Shown here: one piece after another, positions 1 to 7,882 of the stretch
How the letters are laid out: every line of letters begins with the position of its first letter
How positions within the stretch are numbered: position 1 is the first letter of the stretch
Source: Ponticoccus litoralis
Lineage (GTDB): Bacteria > Pseudomonadota > Alphaproteobacteria > Rhodobacterales > Rhodobacteraceae
NCBI RefSeq assembly: GCF_039769985.1
Contig: NZ_JBDNCH010000002.1
Span: 744,001-808,000, forward strand
DNA: 64,000 nucleotides
Reading direction: 5' to 3'
Made by a program: the position numbers and the translations under genes
The notes under the pieces: generated by a model
What the model saw: the letters and a program-made list of their open reading frames with translations, nothing else
The model's database searches: none
What the model was told of the DNA's origin: nothing

Positions 1-1
1 C

Positions 2-322
2 GCCCTGACCCGCGTCGCCTGCCGTTTGTTCGACGACACCACATGCCGCTGCGCACAATACCCGATCCGCCACCAGTTCGTGCCCGAATGCATCGTGCTG
101 AAACCCTCGAACATCGGCGAAAATCTCTACTGGATGCCCGAGACCTGCGCCTACAAGCGGCTCTGGACCGGGCAGAGCCTGCCCGACTGGCACCCGCTGC
201 TGACCGGCACGCAGGACAGCGTCCACGAGGCGGGCGTCTCGATGCTGCACCGTACGGTGGCGGAATTCGAGGTCGATGATGACGACTGGGAAGACCACAT
301 CATAGAGGAGCCCACGGGATGA
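2..322 (+). CDS. YcgN/UPF0260 family cysteine-cluster protein, 5' truncated
   Basis: This is the 3' part of a gene that begins before the window; the frame is open from base 2 and gives about 106 residues. The visible part has the cysteine-rich stretch TTCRCAQYP followed by VPECIVL and the CAYKRLWTGQSLPDWHPL block that are typical of the UPF0260/YcgN family. The cysteines are thought to bind a metal, but no reaction is firmly assigned to the family. The stop codon overlaps the start of the threonine aldolase gene (ATGA at 319-322), so the two are probably cotranscribed and translationally coupled. Only the N-terminus is missing, and I see no internal break. Confidence 0.85.
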   Translation, partial: ALTRVACRLFDDTTCRCAQYPIRHQFVPECIVLKPSNIGENLYWMPETCAYKRLWTGQSLPDWHPLLTGTQDSVHEAGVSMLHRTVAEFEVDDDDWEDHIIEEPTG

Positions 323-1359
323 GCCTGTCCTTCGCATCCGACAATTGCGCCCCGGTGCCGCCGCAGATCCTCGCCGCGCTCGCCCGCGTGAACACCGGCG
401 CCATGCCCAGCTATGGGGCCGACCCCGAGACCGCCGCTGTCGAGGCGCGCTTTCGCGAGATCTTCGGCTGGCCCGAGGCGCGGGTCTTCCTGGTGGCCTC
501 CGGCACGGCGGCCAATGCGCTGGCGCTTTCGGTGCTCTGCCCGCCCTACGGCACGGTCTTCTGCTCCGAGGTGGCGCATGTGCACGAGGACGAATGCAAT
601 GCGCCCGAGTTCTACACCGGCGGCGCGCGGCTAACGCTGGTGCGCGGCGGCGACGTGATGACACCCGAGACCCTGCGGATGGCGCTGGCCGCCGAGGGCA
701 ACCGCGGCGTCCACGGACCGAAGCGGGCGGCGGTCTCGGTGACCAATGTAACCGAGATGGGCACTGTCTACACGCTGGACGAACTGTCGGCGCTTGGCGC
801 GGTGGCGCGCGAACACGGCCTGCCGGTGCATCTGGACGGCGCGCGCCTGGCCATGGCCTGCGCCAGGCTGAGCTGCAGCCCCAAGGCCATGGCAGAGGCA
901 CTGGGGGCCGAGGCGGTCGTCTTCGGCGGCACGAAGGTGGGCGCCATGGATGTCGAGGCGGTGGTGCTGCGCGACGGCAGCCGCGCCGACGAGATGGCCT
1001 ATCGGATCAAGCGCGGCGGGCATCTCTATTCCAAGGGCCGCTACATGGCCGCGCAGATGGCGGCGCTGCTGGAGGACGACCTGTGGCACGCCCTCGCCGC
1101 CCAGGCCAACGCACGCTGCGACAGGCTGCGCGCCGGGATCGAGGCCGCCGGGGTCGAGGTGATCAACCCGAGCCATGCCAATATGCTGTTCATCCGCCTG
1201 CCGGCGCGCGTGCACGAGGCGCTCAAGGCGCGCGGCGTGGTGCATTTCTTCGACAGCGGCGCGCCCGGGGACGTGGTGGCCGGGCGGCTGGTTTGCGACT
1301 GGTCAACGACCGAGGAGCAGGTCACGGGGTTTCTGGACGCCCTGCGGATGGCTCTCTAG
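319..1359 (+). CDS. ltaE: Low-specificity L-threonine aldolase
   Basis: PLP-dependent enzyme of 346 residues that splits L-threonine or L-allo-threonine into glycine and acetaldehyde; cytoplasmic. Diagnostic parts are the N-terminal SDNCAPVPPQILAAL, the HxxxDECNAPEF segment, HLDGARLAMA near residue 172, and FGGTKVGAMD, whose lysine is expected to form the Schiff base with PLP. Length matches the aldolase/GntG family. The start overlaps the stop of the upstream YcgN gene by 4 bases, and this coupling supports the chosen ATG. Downstream is a pair of opposed hairpin repeats before the convergent hspQ. The main alternative is a related beta-eliminating lyase of the same fold; the aldolase is much more likely. 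Confidence 0.9.
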   Translation: MSLSFASDNCAPVPPQILAALARVNTGAMPSYGADPETAAVEARFREIFGWPEARVFLVASGTAANALALSVLCPPYGTVFCSEVAHVHEDECNAPEFYTGGARLTLVRGGDVMTPETLRMALAAEGNRGVHGPKRAAVSVTNVTEMGTVYTLDELSALGAVAREHGLPVHLDGARLAMACARLSCSPKAMAEALGAEAVVFGGTKVGAMDVEAVVLRDGSRADEMAYRIKRGGHLYSKGRYMAAQMAALLEDDLWHALAAQANARCDRLRAGIEAAGVEVINPSHANMLFIRLPARVHEALKARGVVHFFDSGAPGDVVAGRLVCDWSTTEEQVTGFLDALRMAL

Positions 1360-1399
1360 CCGGTTCCTGCGGTTTCGCCTGCCCTTGGCAGGCGACCGG

Positions 1400-1459
1400 C
1401 TGGGGGCTTTGCCCCCGCTCACTGCGCTCGCCCCCCAAGGTATTTGGAGACCAAAGAAG
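1400..1459 (-). repeat. Dispersed intergenic hairpin repeat, copy 1 (reverse orientation)
   Basis: Read on the minus strand it starts CTTCTTTGGTCTCCAAATAC and ends in a GGGGGC-AAA-GCCCCC hairpin (1402-1416 on the plus strand). It belongs to a family seen at least seven times in this window. It lies just behind ltaE and may act as a terminator for it. Confidence 0.75.
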
Positions 1460-1477
1460 AGCGGGCGCGGGCTGCCC

Positions 1478-1529
1478 CTCTCTGGTTTCGAAATACCTCG
1501 GAGAGCACGAGAGGCAGAGCCTCTCGTAC
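1478..1529 (+). repeat. Dispersed intergenic hairpin repeat, copy 2 (forward orientation)
   Basis: Forward copy carrying AAATACCTCGGAGAGC followed by a perfect 9-bp stem with an AGA loop (1507-1527). It faces copy 1 head to head between the convergent genes ltaE and hspQ, so the pair probably works as a bidirectional terminator. A near-identical version lies at 12954-13006. Confidence 0.75.
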
Positions 1530-1625
1530 GGTCGCCTGTCGACCGTTCCCGCGCCGCGGGCGGACCGGTTCGCATGTCTTCCGACCGCAGCCAGCCCGTT
1601 CTGGTCGGGCCAGACCGGGGCCGGC

Positions 1626-1952
1626 TCAGTTCATCTGGAAGTGCAGCGCGTAGCTGCCGTCCTCGAAGGCGCCGAAGAGATCGGGAATGTCCGGGTGATC
1701 CACCGGTTCGCCGGAATAATCCGCCACGAGGTTCTGCTCGGAGACATAGGCCACGTAGAAGCTCTGCTCGTTTTCCGCCAGCAGATGGTAAAAGGGCTGG
1801 TCCTTGATCGGGCGGCTGTCCTCGGGAATTGCCTCGTACCATTCCTCGGTGTTGTTGAATTCCGGATCCACGTCGAAGACCACCCCCCGGAAGGGGTGTT
1901 TGCGGTGCCGGACAACCTGGCCCAGATGATATTTTGCGCGCGTACGAAGCAT
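1626..1952 (-). CDS. hspQ: Heat shock protein HspQ
   Basis: A 108-residue protein of the HspQ/YccV family, which binds hemimethylated DNA and acts as a specificity factor for Lon protease in enterobacteria. The conserved core is visible: YHLGQVVRHRKHPFRGVVFD near the N-terminus, DQPFYHLLAENE and YVSEQNL in the middle, and the HPDIPDLF block near the C-terminus. Length is normal for the family. It is transcribed divergently from the transglycosylase lipoprotein at 2195, with a 242-bp, locally AT-richer spacer that must hold both promoters. The role in this organism is inferred from the family alone. Confidence 0.9.
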   Translation of the reverse strand: MLRTRAKYHLGQVVRHRKHPFRGVVFDVDPEFNNTEEWYEAIPEDSRPIKDQPFYHLLAENEQSFYVAYVSEQNLVADYSGEPVDHPDIPDLFGAFEDGSYALHFQMN

Positions 1953-2194
1953 GTACTTTCCCTTTTACAGTCCCGATCCTACCGTCGACCGGGGCTGCAA
2001 GTCCAACTCTTGCCCTATTTTCGCCGGAAACACTCTGTGAAGCGCTTTCCAACAGTGCTTTCGGCGTTTGTGTCGCAGGGCGGCCCGACCGTCAATGCGG
2101 GTTTCCGCCCGCCCCTGAAATGTGATTTCCACATCGCGCGGGATCGGTTAAAATAGGTGGAAAGACATAACAAAACAACAGACGCGAGAGGCAT

Positions 2195-2788
2195 ATGAGC
2201 AGACTCCTTCGCGCCATTACGATCCTTTTGCTGGCCGGCTCCTGTGGCGGCGGCGGCGGATCTGGCACGTCACCGGACAACCTCGACAACGCCTGTTCGA
2301 TCCTGCAGCAGCGCCCCGGCTACTACCGGGCCTTCCGCGGGACCGAACGCAAGTGGGGCGTCCCGGTGCATGTGCAGATGGCCACGATCTACCAGGAAAG
2401 CAAATTCATCAGCGATGCGCGCACCCCGCTGCGCTTCTCGCTTGGCGTGATCCCCAGTGGCCGGCAAAGCTCGGCCTTCGGCTACAGCCAGGCGCTCGAC
2501 GGGACGTGGAAGGAATACCTCGCCTCCGAGGGGCAGCGCCGGGCGCGGCGGGACGACATCCGGGACGCGACCGATTTCATGGGCTGGTACATGGCGCAGT
2601 CGAACCGTGAGCTTGGCATCCCGATGGCGGACGCGCGCAACCACTACCTCGCCTATCACGAGGGGCGGACGGGCTTCCGGCGCGGCAGCTACAATTCCAA
2701 GGCGTGGCTCCTGCGCGTGTCCTCGGAAGTCGGCAACCGCGCGCTGGTTTACGAGCAGCAGTTGAAAAGCTGTCGGCACGCGCGCTGA
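2195..2788 (+). CDS. Lytic transglycosylase (SLT-type) lipoprotein
   Basis: A 197-residue predicted lipoprotein. The N-terminus is a short signal sequence ending in the lipobox LAGSC at about residues 13-17, followed by a glycine-rich linker. The rest is a lysozyme-like fold of the type found in soluble lytic transglycosylases: VPVHVQMATIYQESKF contains the putative catalytic glutamate, FGYSQALDGTW the substrate groove segment and NHYLAYHEGRTGF a later motif. It would cut peptidoglycan from the periplasmic face of a membrane. The ATG follows GAGAGG at a suitable distance. It is a single-gene unit, followed by a strong hairpin at 2816-2835. Confidence 0.8.
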   Translation: MSRLLRAITILLLAGSCGGGGGSGTSPDNLDNACSILQQRPGYYRAFRGTERKWGVPVHVQMATIYQESKFISDARTPLRFSLGVIPSGRQSSAFGYSQALDGTWKEYLASEGQRRARRDDIRDATDFMGWYMAQSNRELGIPMADARNHYLAYHEGRTGFRRGSYNSKAWLLRVSSEVGNRALVYEQQLKSCRHAR

Positions 2789-2815
2789 GGCGCGTTGTGC
2801 TGTGGATTGCGGGAG

Positions 2816-2835
2816 GAGGGGGCCTTAGCCCCCTC
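2816..2835 (+). terminator. Hairpin terminator after the transglycosylase gene
   Basis: Perfect 8-bp stem GAGGGGGC / GCCCCCTC with a CTTA loop, followed by TTCGTCTTT. It lies 27 bases after the stop codon at 2788. Confidence 0.7.
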
Positions 2836-2928
2836 TTCGTCTTTGGCGGCCTCAGGGACCGCCTGCCTGCCCTATGGGCGTCTCCAGAACCTGCGGCCCA
2901 GCCGGGTCCGCCCGAGCCTGCCCATAGA

Positions 2929-2956
2929 AAAGCGCCCGGCACAGGCCGGGCGCTTT
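2929..2956 (-). terminator. Hairpin terminator between the convergent transglycosylase and lolA genes
   Basis: 11-bp perfect stem AAAGCGCCCGG / CCGGGCGCTTT with a 6-base loop. A-rich flank on one side and T-rich on the other make it usable in both directions; it lies 18 bases past the lolA stop. Confidence 0.75.
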
Positions 2957-2974
2957 CCGCGATCTTCGCAGGGC

Positions 2975-3569
2975 TCAGTTCCTCAGCTTCTCAAGCTCCG
3001 GGTCGATGTAGAAAAGCCGGTTCGGCAGATTTTTCTGCTGAAGCCCGCCCAGCACCACGGTCGTCTTCGTGCCGTCCCCGTCGGTGATCACCCACTGGCG
3101 CAGCTCCACCGGGCTACCGGTGAACTTCAGCTGGATCGACCCGTATTCCGGCTCGCTTCGGGTCCTGCGCGGTGACCACCGTCGCGGTGCCGTCGTATTG
3201 ATGCGCGGTGACCATGCCGGCACGGGTCAGGTCCACGTTGCGGTCGAGGATGATCGACAGCGGCGTCTGGTTCAGCGGATAGGTGTCGGCGGTGGCGCCC
3301 AGCTTGCGGTCGAGGATATAGACCGCGCCCGCAGAGGCCATGACCAGCGCCCGCTCTGGCGGATTGTAGTCGAAACGCACCTTGCCCGGACGCTTGATGG
3401 AAATCTCGCCGGTCGAGATCGTGCCATCGGCGTTGATCTGGGTGAAGGTGCCGACTGCCGACTGGATAGAGTTGAGATACTTCGAGATCTCGCCCAGCGA
3501 GAGCTGCTGCGCCTGCGCGGGCAGCGCAAGCAGGGTCAGGGCCAGTGCGGCGAGGGTCTTGCGGATCAT
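2975..3569 (-). CDS. lolA: Outer-membrane lipoprotein carrier LolA, with one frameshift
   Basis: Periplasmic chaperone that ferries lipoproteins from LolCDE to the outer membrane. The N-terminal half starts MIRKTLAALALTLLALPAQA (a cleavable signal peptide) and contains GKVRFDYNPPERALVMA. The C-terminal half (VELRQWVITDGDGTKTTVVL) is in another frame. The frames join at about 3152-3156 after AQDPK; the observed AAGCGAGCC becomes one open frame if it is AAGCGCGAGCC. Corrected length is about 198 residues, normal for LolA. The ATG is preceded by AGGAAGGACCGAC. ftsK lies upstream on the same strand, a neighbour pair common in this order. LolA is usually essential, so I regard the break as a sequence error, not a pseudogene. 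Confidence 0.85.
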
Positions 3570-3889
3570 GTCGGTCCTTCCTGATCGTGTCGTGGTCACT
3601 GTGCCACGGCGGGCCTTGATATGCGATATCAGCCGCATGGAACCCCATATCGGTGGCGGATCGGGGCCGATCAACCCCCAAGCGGGGCTGCGGCGCTCCG
3701 GCCCTATCACGACCGCGACAGGGGCTGTTTCAAGCGGTGCGATCGTGGCGGCAACGCGCGAGGGCGCCAGAGCGTTCCATGGGACGATTTGATCGGCCCG
3801 GCGCGGGGCTACCGGCAAGGGGCCGCAAGGGTCAGAGTGCGGGTCAGGCCCGCCCGCCGGGGCAGGCCTGCGGAAACCTGACAAAAACA

Positions 3890-3957
3890 CTTTCCTCGCA
3901 ATACCCGACAAGCCAAATCAAGTATTTGATTTTACGTAATTTTTCCTTGCAACCCCG
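3890..3957 (-). promoter_or_regulatory. AT-rich patch with inverted repeat, possible lolA promoter region
   Basis: A sharply AT-rich stretch inside very GC-rich DNA. It contains the inverted repeat AATCAA-GTAT-TTGATT (about 3916-3931) and, on the minus strand, TTGCAA followed 17 bases later by TCAAAT, a plausible -35/-10 pair. It lies 320 bases upstream of the lolA start in the 917-bp ftsK-lolA gap. I see no convincing gene in 3570-4486. Confidence 0.35.
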
Positions 3958-3991
3958 GAAGGCCTGCCCTATCTCTGTGGCATCGGACGAC

Positions 3992-4157
3992 GCCAGCCAG
4001 CCTTTCGCAAGCCAGCAAACTCCACGCTCCCAGCAAGCCAGCATTTATTGCAAGCCAGCACGCTCCCCCGCCAGCACGCCAGCCCTGACGCCAGCTTTTC
4101 GCCAGCCCGTCCGGTTGCCAGCTTGTCGCCAGCCCCGTCGCGCCAGCCGCCGCCAGC
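3992..4157. repeat. Array of 13 directly repeated GCCAGC hexamers
   Basis: GCCAGC occurs 13 times in the same orientation in 166 bases (starting at 3992, 3996, 4011, 4037, 4054, 4070, 4078, 4090, 4101, 4117, 4128, 4142 and 4152), irregularly spaced by 4-26 bases. A longer unit, GCCAGCTTNTCGCCAGCCC, appears twice, 27 bases apart (4090 and 4117). No coding frame through it looks real. Function unknown. Confidence 0.8.
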
Positions 4158-4399
4158 ACCGACGCCGCGTTGCATCCGGCCCCAGGAACAGCCGACAGGC
4201 GCGGGACCCATGGCAGCGGCAGGCCGTCAGGCAAGCGCACGCCCCCTCCCCCTTCGACACCCTAACCTGATGGCAGGCCCGGCGCTTCAGCCGCAGGCCT
4301 CTTGCGCCGTCGCCATCCACGCCCAGAGGGTCGGACCGCTAGCCCCCGGCCTGCAGCGCAGCCCTGCGCCGCCCCCTGCCCGCACGCGCCGATACGAAA

Positions 4400-4432
4400 G
4401 CGCCGGACCGGGGTCACCCCCCGGCCCGGCGC
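4400..4432 (-). terminator. Probable ftsK terminator hairpin
   Basis: Long GC stem of 14 paired positions with one mismatch: GCGCCGG-A-CCGGGG against CCCCGG-C-CCGGCGC with a short loop. It lies about 55 bases beyond the ftsK stop. There is no clear T tract, so it may be only a stabilising hairpin. Confidence 0.5.
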
Positions 4433-4486
4433 ATGACAGCACGATGCTTCAGCGGCGCTGCCGCCGCGCGGGTCCGGCAGCCGGCC

Positions 4487-7400
4487 CTACTGTTGCTCGG
4501 GCACGAGGATCTCGCGCTTGCCGACGTGGTTCGCGGCAGAGACGACGCCCTCCTCCTCCATCTGCTCGACGAGGCGCGCGGCCTTGTTGTAGCCGATGCC
4601 CAACTTGCGCTGGATGTAAGAGGTCGAACACTTGCGGTCCTTGATGACGATCGCCACCGCCTGATCGTAGAGCGCGTCCTCGCCGCCGGTGTTGCCGCCG
4701 GTGTTCAGGCCCAGAACCGCGTCGATATTGTCCGCCTTCTCGTCGTCCGGTCCCTGCACCACACCCGAGACATAGTCCGGCGGGCCGAAGGCCTTGAGGT
4801 GGTTGACGATCTCCTCGACCTCTTCGTCCGACACGAAGGGGCCGTGGCAGCGCGTGATCCGCGACCCGCCCGCCATGTAAAGCATGTCGCCCATACCCAG
4901 AAGCTGCTCTGCCCCCATCTCGCCGAGGATGGTCCGGCTGTCGATCTTAGACGTCACCTGGAAGGAAATCCGGGTCGGGAAGTTCGCCTTGATCGTGCCG
5001 GTGATGACGTCGACCGAGGGCCGCTGCGTGGCCATGACAAGGTGGATGCCCGAGGCCCGTGCCATCTGCGCAAGACGCTGGATGCAGGCCTCGATCTCCT
5101 TGCCCGCCACCATCATCAGGTCGGCCATCTCGTCGACGATGACGACGATATAGGGCATCTTCTTCGGCTCGATCTGTTCGGTCTCGAAGACGGGCTCGCC
5201 GGTCTCGTCGTCGAAACCGGTCTGAACCGTGCGCTCGAACATCTCGCCCCGCGACAGCGCGTCGGCGACGCGGTCGTTGTAGCCGTCGATATTGCGCACG
5301 CCCATCTTGGACATCTTGCGATAGCGGTCTTCCATCTCGCCCACGACCCACTTCAGCGCCACGACGGCCTTCTTGGGGTCGGTGACGACGGGGGACAGCA
5401 GGTGCGGGATGCCGTCATAGACCGACAGTTCCAGCATCTTGGGGTCGATCATGACCAGCCGCAGATCCTCGGGCGTCAGCTTGTACAAGAGCGACAGGAT
5501 CATGGTGTTGATCGCCACCGACTTGCCCGAACCGGTGGTGCCCGCGATCAGCAGGTGGGGCATCTTGGCAAGGTTCGCAACGACCGGATCGCCGCCGATG
5601 TTCTTGCCCAGGGCCAGCGGCAGCTTGTGATTGCCGTCACCGAATTCGCGGCCCGCGAGGATCTCGCGGAAGCAGACCATCTCGCGGTTGTCGTTGGGCA
5701 GTTCGATACCGATCACCGAGCGGCCCGGCACGGTCGAGACGCGCGCCGACAGCGCCGACATCGAGCGCGCGATGTCGTCGGCAAGGCCGATGACGCGGCT
5801 GGCCTTCAGGCCCGGCGCCGGTTCCAGCTCGTACATGGTGACGACGGGACCGGGGCGGACAGAGACGATCTCGCCCTTCACGCCGTAGTCGTCGAGCACG
5901 GATTCCAGCATCCGGGCGTTTTCTTCCAGCGCCTCGTCGGACAGGATGTGGCGCGTCACCTGATCGGGCGACATCAGCAGCGACAGCGGCGGAAGCTCGT
6001 AGTCCACCTGCCGGTCCTCGAAGGACAGGTCGGGCTGGGCTTCCAGCTTGGCGCGGGTCGACAGCTGCACCGGCTTGCGCACCGGCTGCTGCACGACCTT
6101 CTTCGGCTCGGGCAGTGCGGGGGCGGCGCGGTGGATCGGCGTGGGCGCGGGGGTGGAGTGGTCGAGGATCGTGGCCTCGTCCGCCTCGCCGAAATCGTCG
6201 TCCGACCATGTTCCGACGCTCTCGGTCGACCACGCGGCGCTGTCCTCGGCCTGCCAGGCCTCGGCCCGGTCGCCCTGCTGGTCGTCGTAGCGGTCACCGT
6301 CGCGGTCGTCGTCACCGTAGTCGTCGAAATCGCGCATCTCGGCGAAGGCGGCATCGTCCTGCCATGCCTCTTCCGGCTCCGGCATCGGCTGCGCCACGGG
6401 CGCCTGCGCGACGGGGGCCCGCGGCTCGGCGGCACGCGGCTCGGCAAAGCGGGGCATGGTCTGCTGCGGTTCGACATGACGCGGTTCGGCATGGCGCGGT
6501 TCGGCAAAGCGCGGCATGGCGCCCTGCGGTTCGGGCGCCCGGACAAGGCCGCGGGTGGCGGTCAGCGCATCCGTCGCGACGCCTGCGGCCATGGGCGCGG
6601 CGTGATGCGCCGTCAGCGGCGGCTCTGGCGGAAGCGTGCGGGCGGCGGCGGTCAGAGGCGGCTCTGGCGGCACGCCGCGCGTCTGCGGCTTGAAGATCAG
6701 CGGCTGCGGCCCGTGGCCCCGCCCCTTGGTCAGCGGCTTCGTCGGGTCGGGGCGCTTCTGCACACCGGGCACGGCCACCGGCTTGCCGCGCGCGCTGACC
6801 GCCTTGGCGATCTTGGCGCGGATGCGATCCTCGCCCGGAGCGTCGATGTCGTGCGCGACCTCGCGGGTGACCAGTTCCGGCTCTGGCATCGGATCGGCGC
6901 GGCGGATCAGCGCGGGCATCCGCGACAGGAACCCGCCCTTCTCGGGCTGCGCGGGGACGGCGGGTTCGTCAAAGACCGCGTCATCCTCGAAGATATAGTC
7001 GTCCTCGTCCTCCTCGTAGACCGGCGCGGCGGGCAGCGGATCGGCGCGGCGCACGCGGGTCGCGACCAGCGGCGCGGGCGCGGCCATGGGCATCGCCTCT
7101 TGCGCGGCAGCCTCGGCCTCGGCCTCTGCCATGCGGCGGGCGCGGCGCTCTTGCTGGGCGGCCTGAAGCCGCTGTGCGCCGGTCATGGCACCGCTCATGG
7201 CACCCGAGGCAGAGCGCCCGGCGATGCGCACGAAGGTTGCGTAGCTGACCAGAAGCCCGATCAGGCCGAAGCGCCCGATCGCCTTCAGCTCGGGGCGGGT
7301 AAAGCCCAGCACGAAGGCGCCAAGGCCAAGGATACCCAGCCCCAGGAACAGCTGGGCCAGCTTCAGCCCGAGACCGGCAGAGAACGGCAGGATGCCGATG

Positions 7401-7858
7401 ATCGACCCCATCATCATGTCGCCGAAGAGGCCGCCCATGCCGAAGTTGTGGCCCCACTCGGCGCCTTCCGTCAGGCCCGAGGCATAGACCGAGCAGAGGG
7501 CAACCCAGATGGGGGCGAAAATCAGGCAGGTCATGGCGCGGCCCTGCCCCCGGTGCAGGATCAGCCGCCCGCCCCATGTCAGGAAGACCGCCGCCAGCGC
7601 CCAGGCGCCGGCGCCCACGATCATGAAGAGCGGCGCGGCGATATAGGCACCCATGCGCCCCATCCAGTTCTGCACCGGCGCATCCGTGGCCGAGAGAAAG
7701 CTGGGGTCATCGGGCGAGTAGGAGGCGATCATCGCCGAGACGATCAGCCCGACGATCACCAGCCCGACACCCACCAGTTCGCGCCCGCGCCGTTCCAGCG
7801 TCGCCGCCGTGTCGCTGTCGAAAAGGGGATCGCGCCCCCGTGCCTGATATGATGCCAT
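4487..7858 (-). CDS. ftsK: DNA translocase FtsK
   Basis: Inner-membrane ATPase that pumps chromosome ends through the closing septum and activates XerCD recombination at dif. About 1123 residues. The N-terminal quarter has four or more membrane segments (for example VGLVIVGLIVSAMIASY and PLFMIVGAGAWALAAVFL). A long acidic, proline- and alanine-rich linker with PRFAEPRHAEPRHVEPQQ-type repeats follows. The C-terminal motor has Walker A GTTGSGKS, Walker B VVIVDEMADLMM, and the winged-helix gamma domain (STSYIQRKLGIGYNKAARL) that reads KOPS sequences. I prefer the ATG at 7858 (MASYQARGR), preceded by GAGGCGAGGC, over the GTG at 7870. dapC ends 25 bases... upstream on the same strand, so the two may share a transcript. 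Confidence 0.95.
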   Translation of the reverse strand: MASYQARGRDPLFDSDTAATLERRGRELVGVGLVIVGLIVSAMIASYSPDDPSFLSATDAPVQNWMGRMGAYIAAPLFMIVGAGAWALAAVFLTWGGRLILHRGQGRAMTCLIFAPIWVALCSVYASGLTEGAEWGHNFGMGGLFGDMMMGSIIGILPFSAGLGLKLAQLFLGLGILGLGAFVLGFTRPELKAIGRFGLIGLLVSYATFVRIAGRSASGAMSGAMTGAQRLQAAQQERRARRMAEAEAEAAAQEAMPMAAPAPLVATRVRRADPLPAAPVYEEDEDDYIFEDDAVFDEPAVPAQPEKGGFLSRMPALIRRADPMPEPELVTREVAHDIDAPGEDRIRAKIAKAVSARGKPVAVPGVQKRPDPTKPLTKGRGHGPQPLIFKPQTRGVPPEPPLTAAARTLPPEPPLTAHHAAPMAAGVATDALTATRGLVRAPEPQGAMPRFAEPRHAEPRHVEPQQTMPRFAEPRAAEPRAPVAQAPVAQPMPEPEEAWQDDAAFAEMRDFDDYGDDDRDGDRYDDQQGDRAEAWQAEDSAAWSTESVGTWSDDDFGEADEATILDHSTPAPTPIHRAAPALPEPKKVVQQPVRKPVQLSTRAKLEAQPDLSFEDRQVDYELPPLSLLMSPDQVTRHILSDEALEENARMLESVLDDYGVKGEIVSVRPGPVVTMYELEPAPGLKASRVIGLADDIARSMSALSARVSTVPGRSVIGIELPNDNREMVCFREILAGREFGDGNHKLPLALGKNIGGDPVVANLAKMPHLLIAGTTGSGKSVAINTMILSLLYKLTPEDLRLVMIDPKMLELSVYDGIPHLLSPVVTDPKKAVVALKWVVGEMEDRYRKMSKMGVRNIDGYNDRVADALSRGEMFERTVQTGFDDETGEPVFETEQIEPKKMPYIVVIVDEMADLMMVAGKEIEACIQRLAQMARASGIHLVMATQRPSVDVITGTIKANFPTRISFQVTSKIDSRTILGEMGAEQLLGMGDMLYMAGGSRITRCHGPFVSDEEVEEIVNHLKAFGPPDYVSGVVQGPDDEKADNIDAVLGLNTGGNTGGEDALYDQAVAIVIKDRKCSTSYIQRKLGIGYNKAARLVEQMEEEGVVSAANHVGKREILVPEQQ

Positions 7859-7882
7859 GCCTCGCCTCACCGTTTCTTCTAG

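Noticed and set aside
3916..3931. FNR/CRP-type site in the AT-rich patch
   Set aside because: FNR sites read TTGAT-N4-ATCAA; here the half sites are in the opposite order (ATCAA-N4-TTGAT).
3992..4157. CRISPR array
   Set aside because: Repeats are only six bases long with irregular 4-26 base spacing, and no cas genes are present.
3932..4240. A small repeat protein encoded by the GCCAGC array on the minus strand
   Set aside because: No ribosome-binding site or family resemblance; the frame shifts within the array do not keep a protein repeat.
4433..7852. A very long open frame on the strand opposite ftsK
   Set aside because: It is the shadow of ftsK caused by GC-rich codon third positions; its product is histidine- and arginine-rich without domains, while ftsK has all its motifs.
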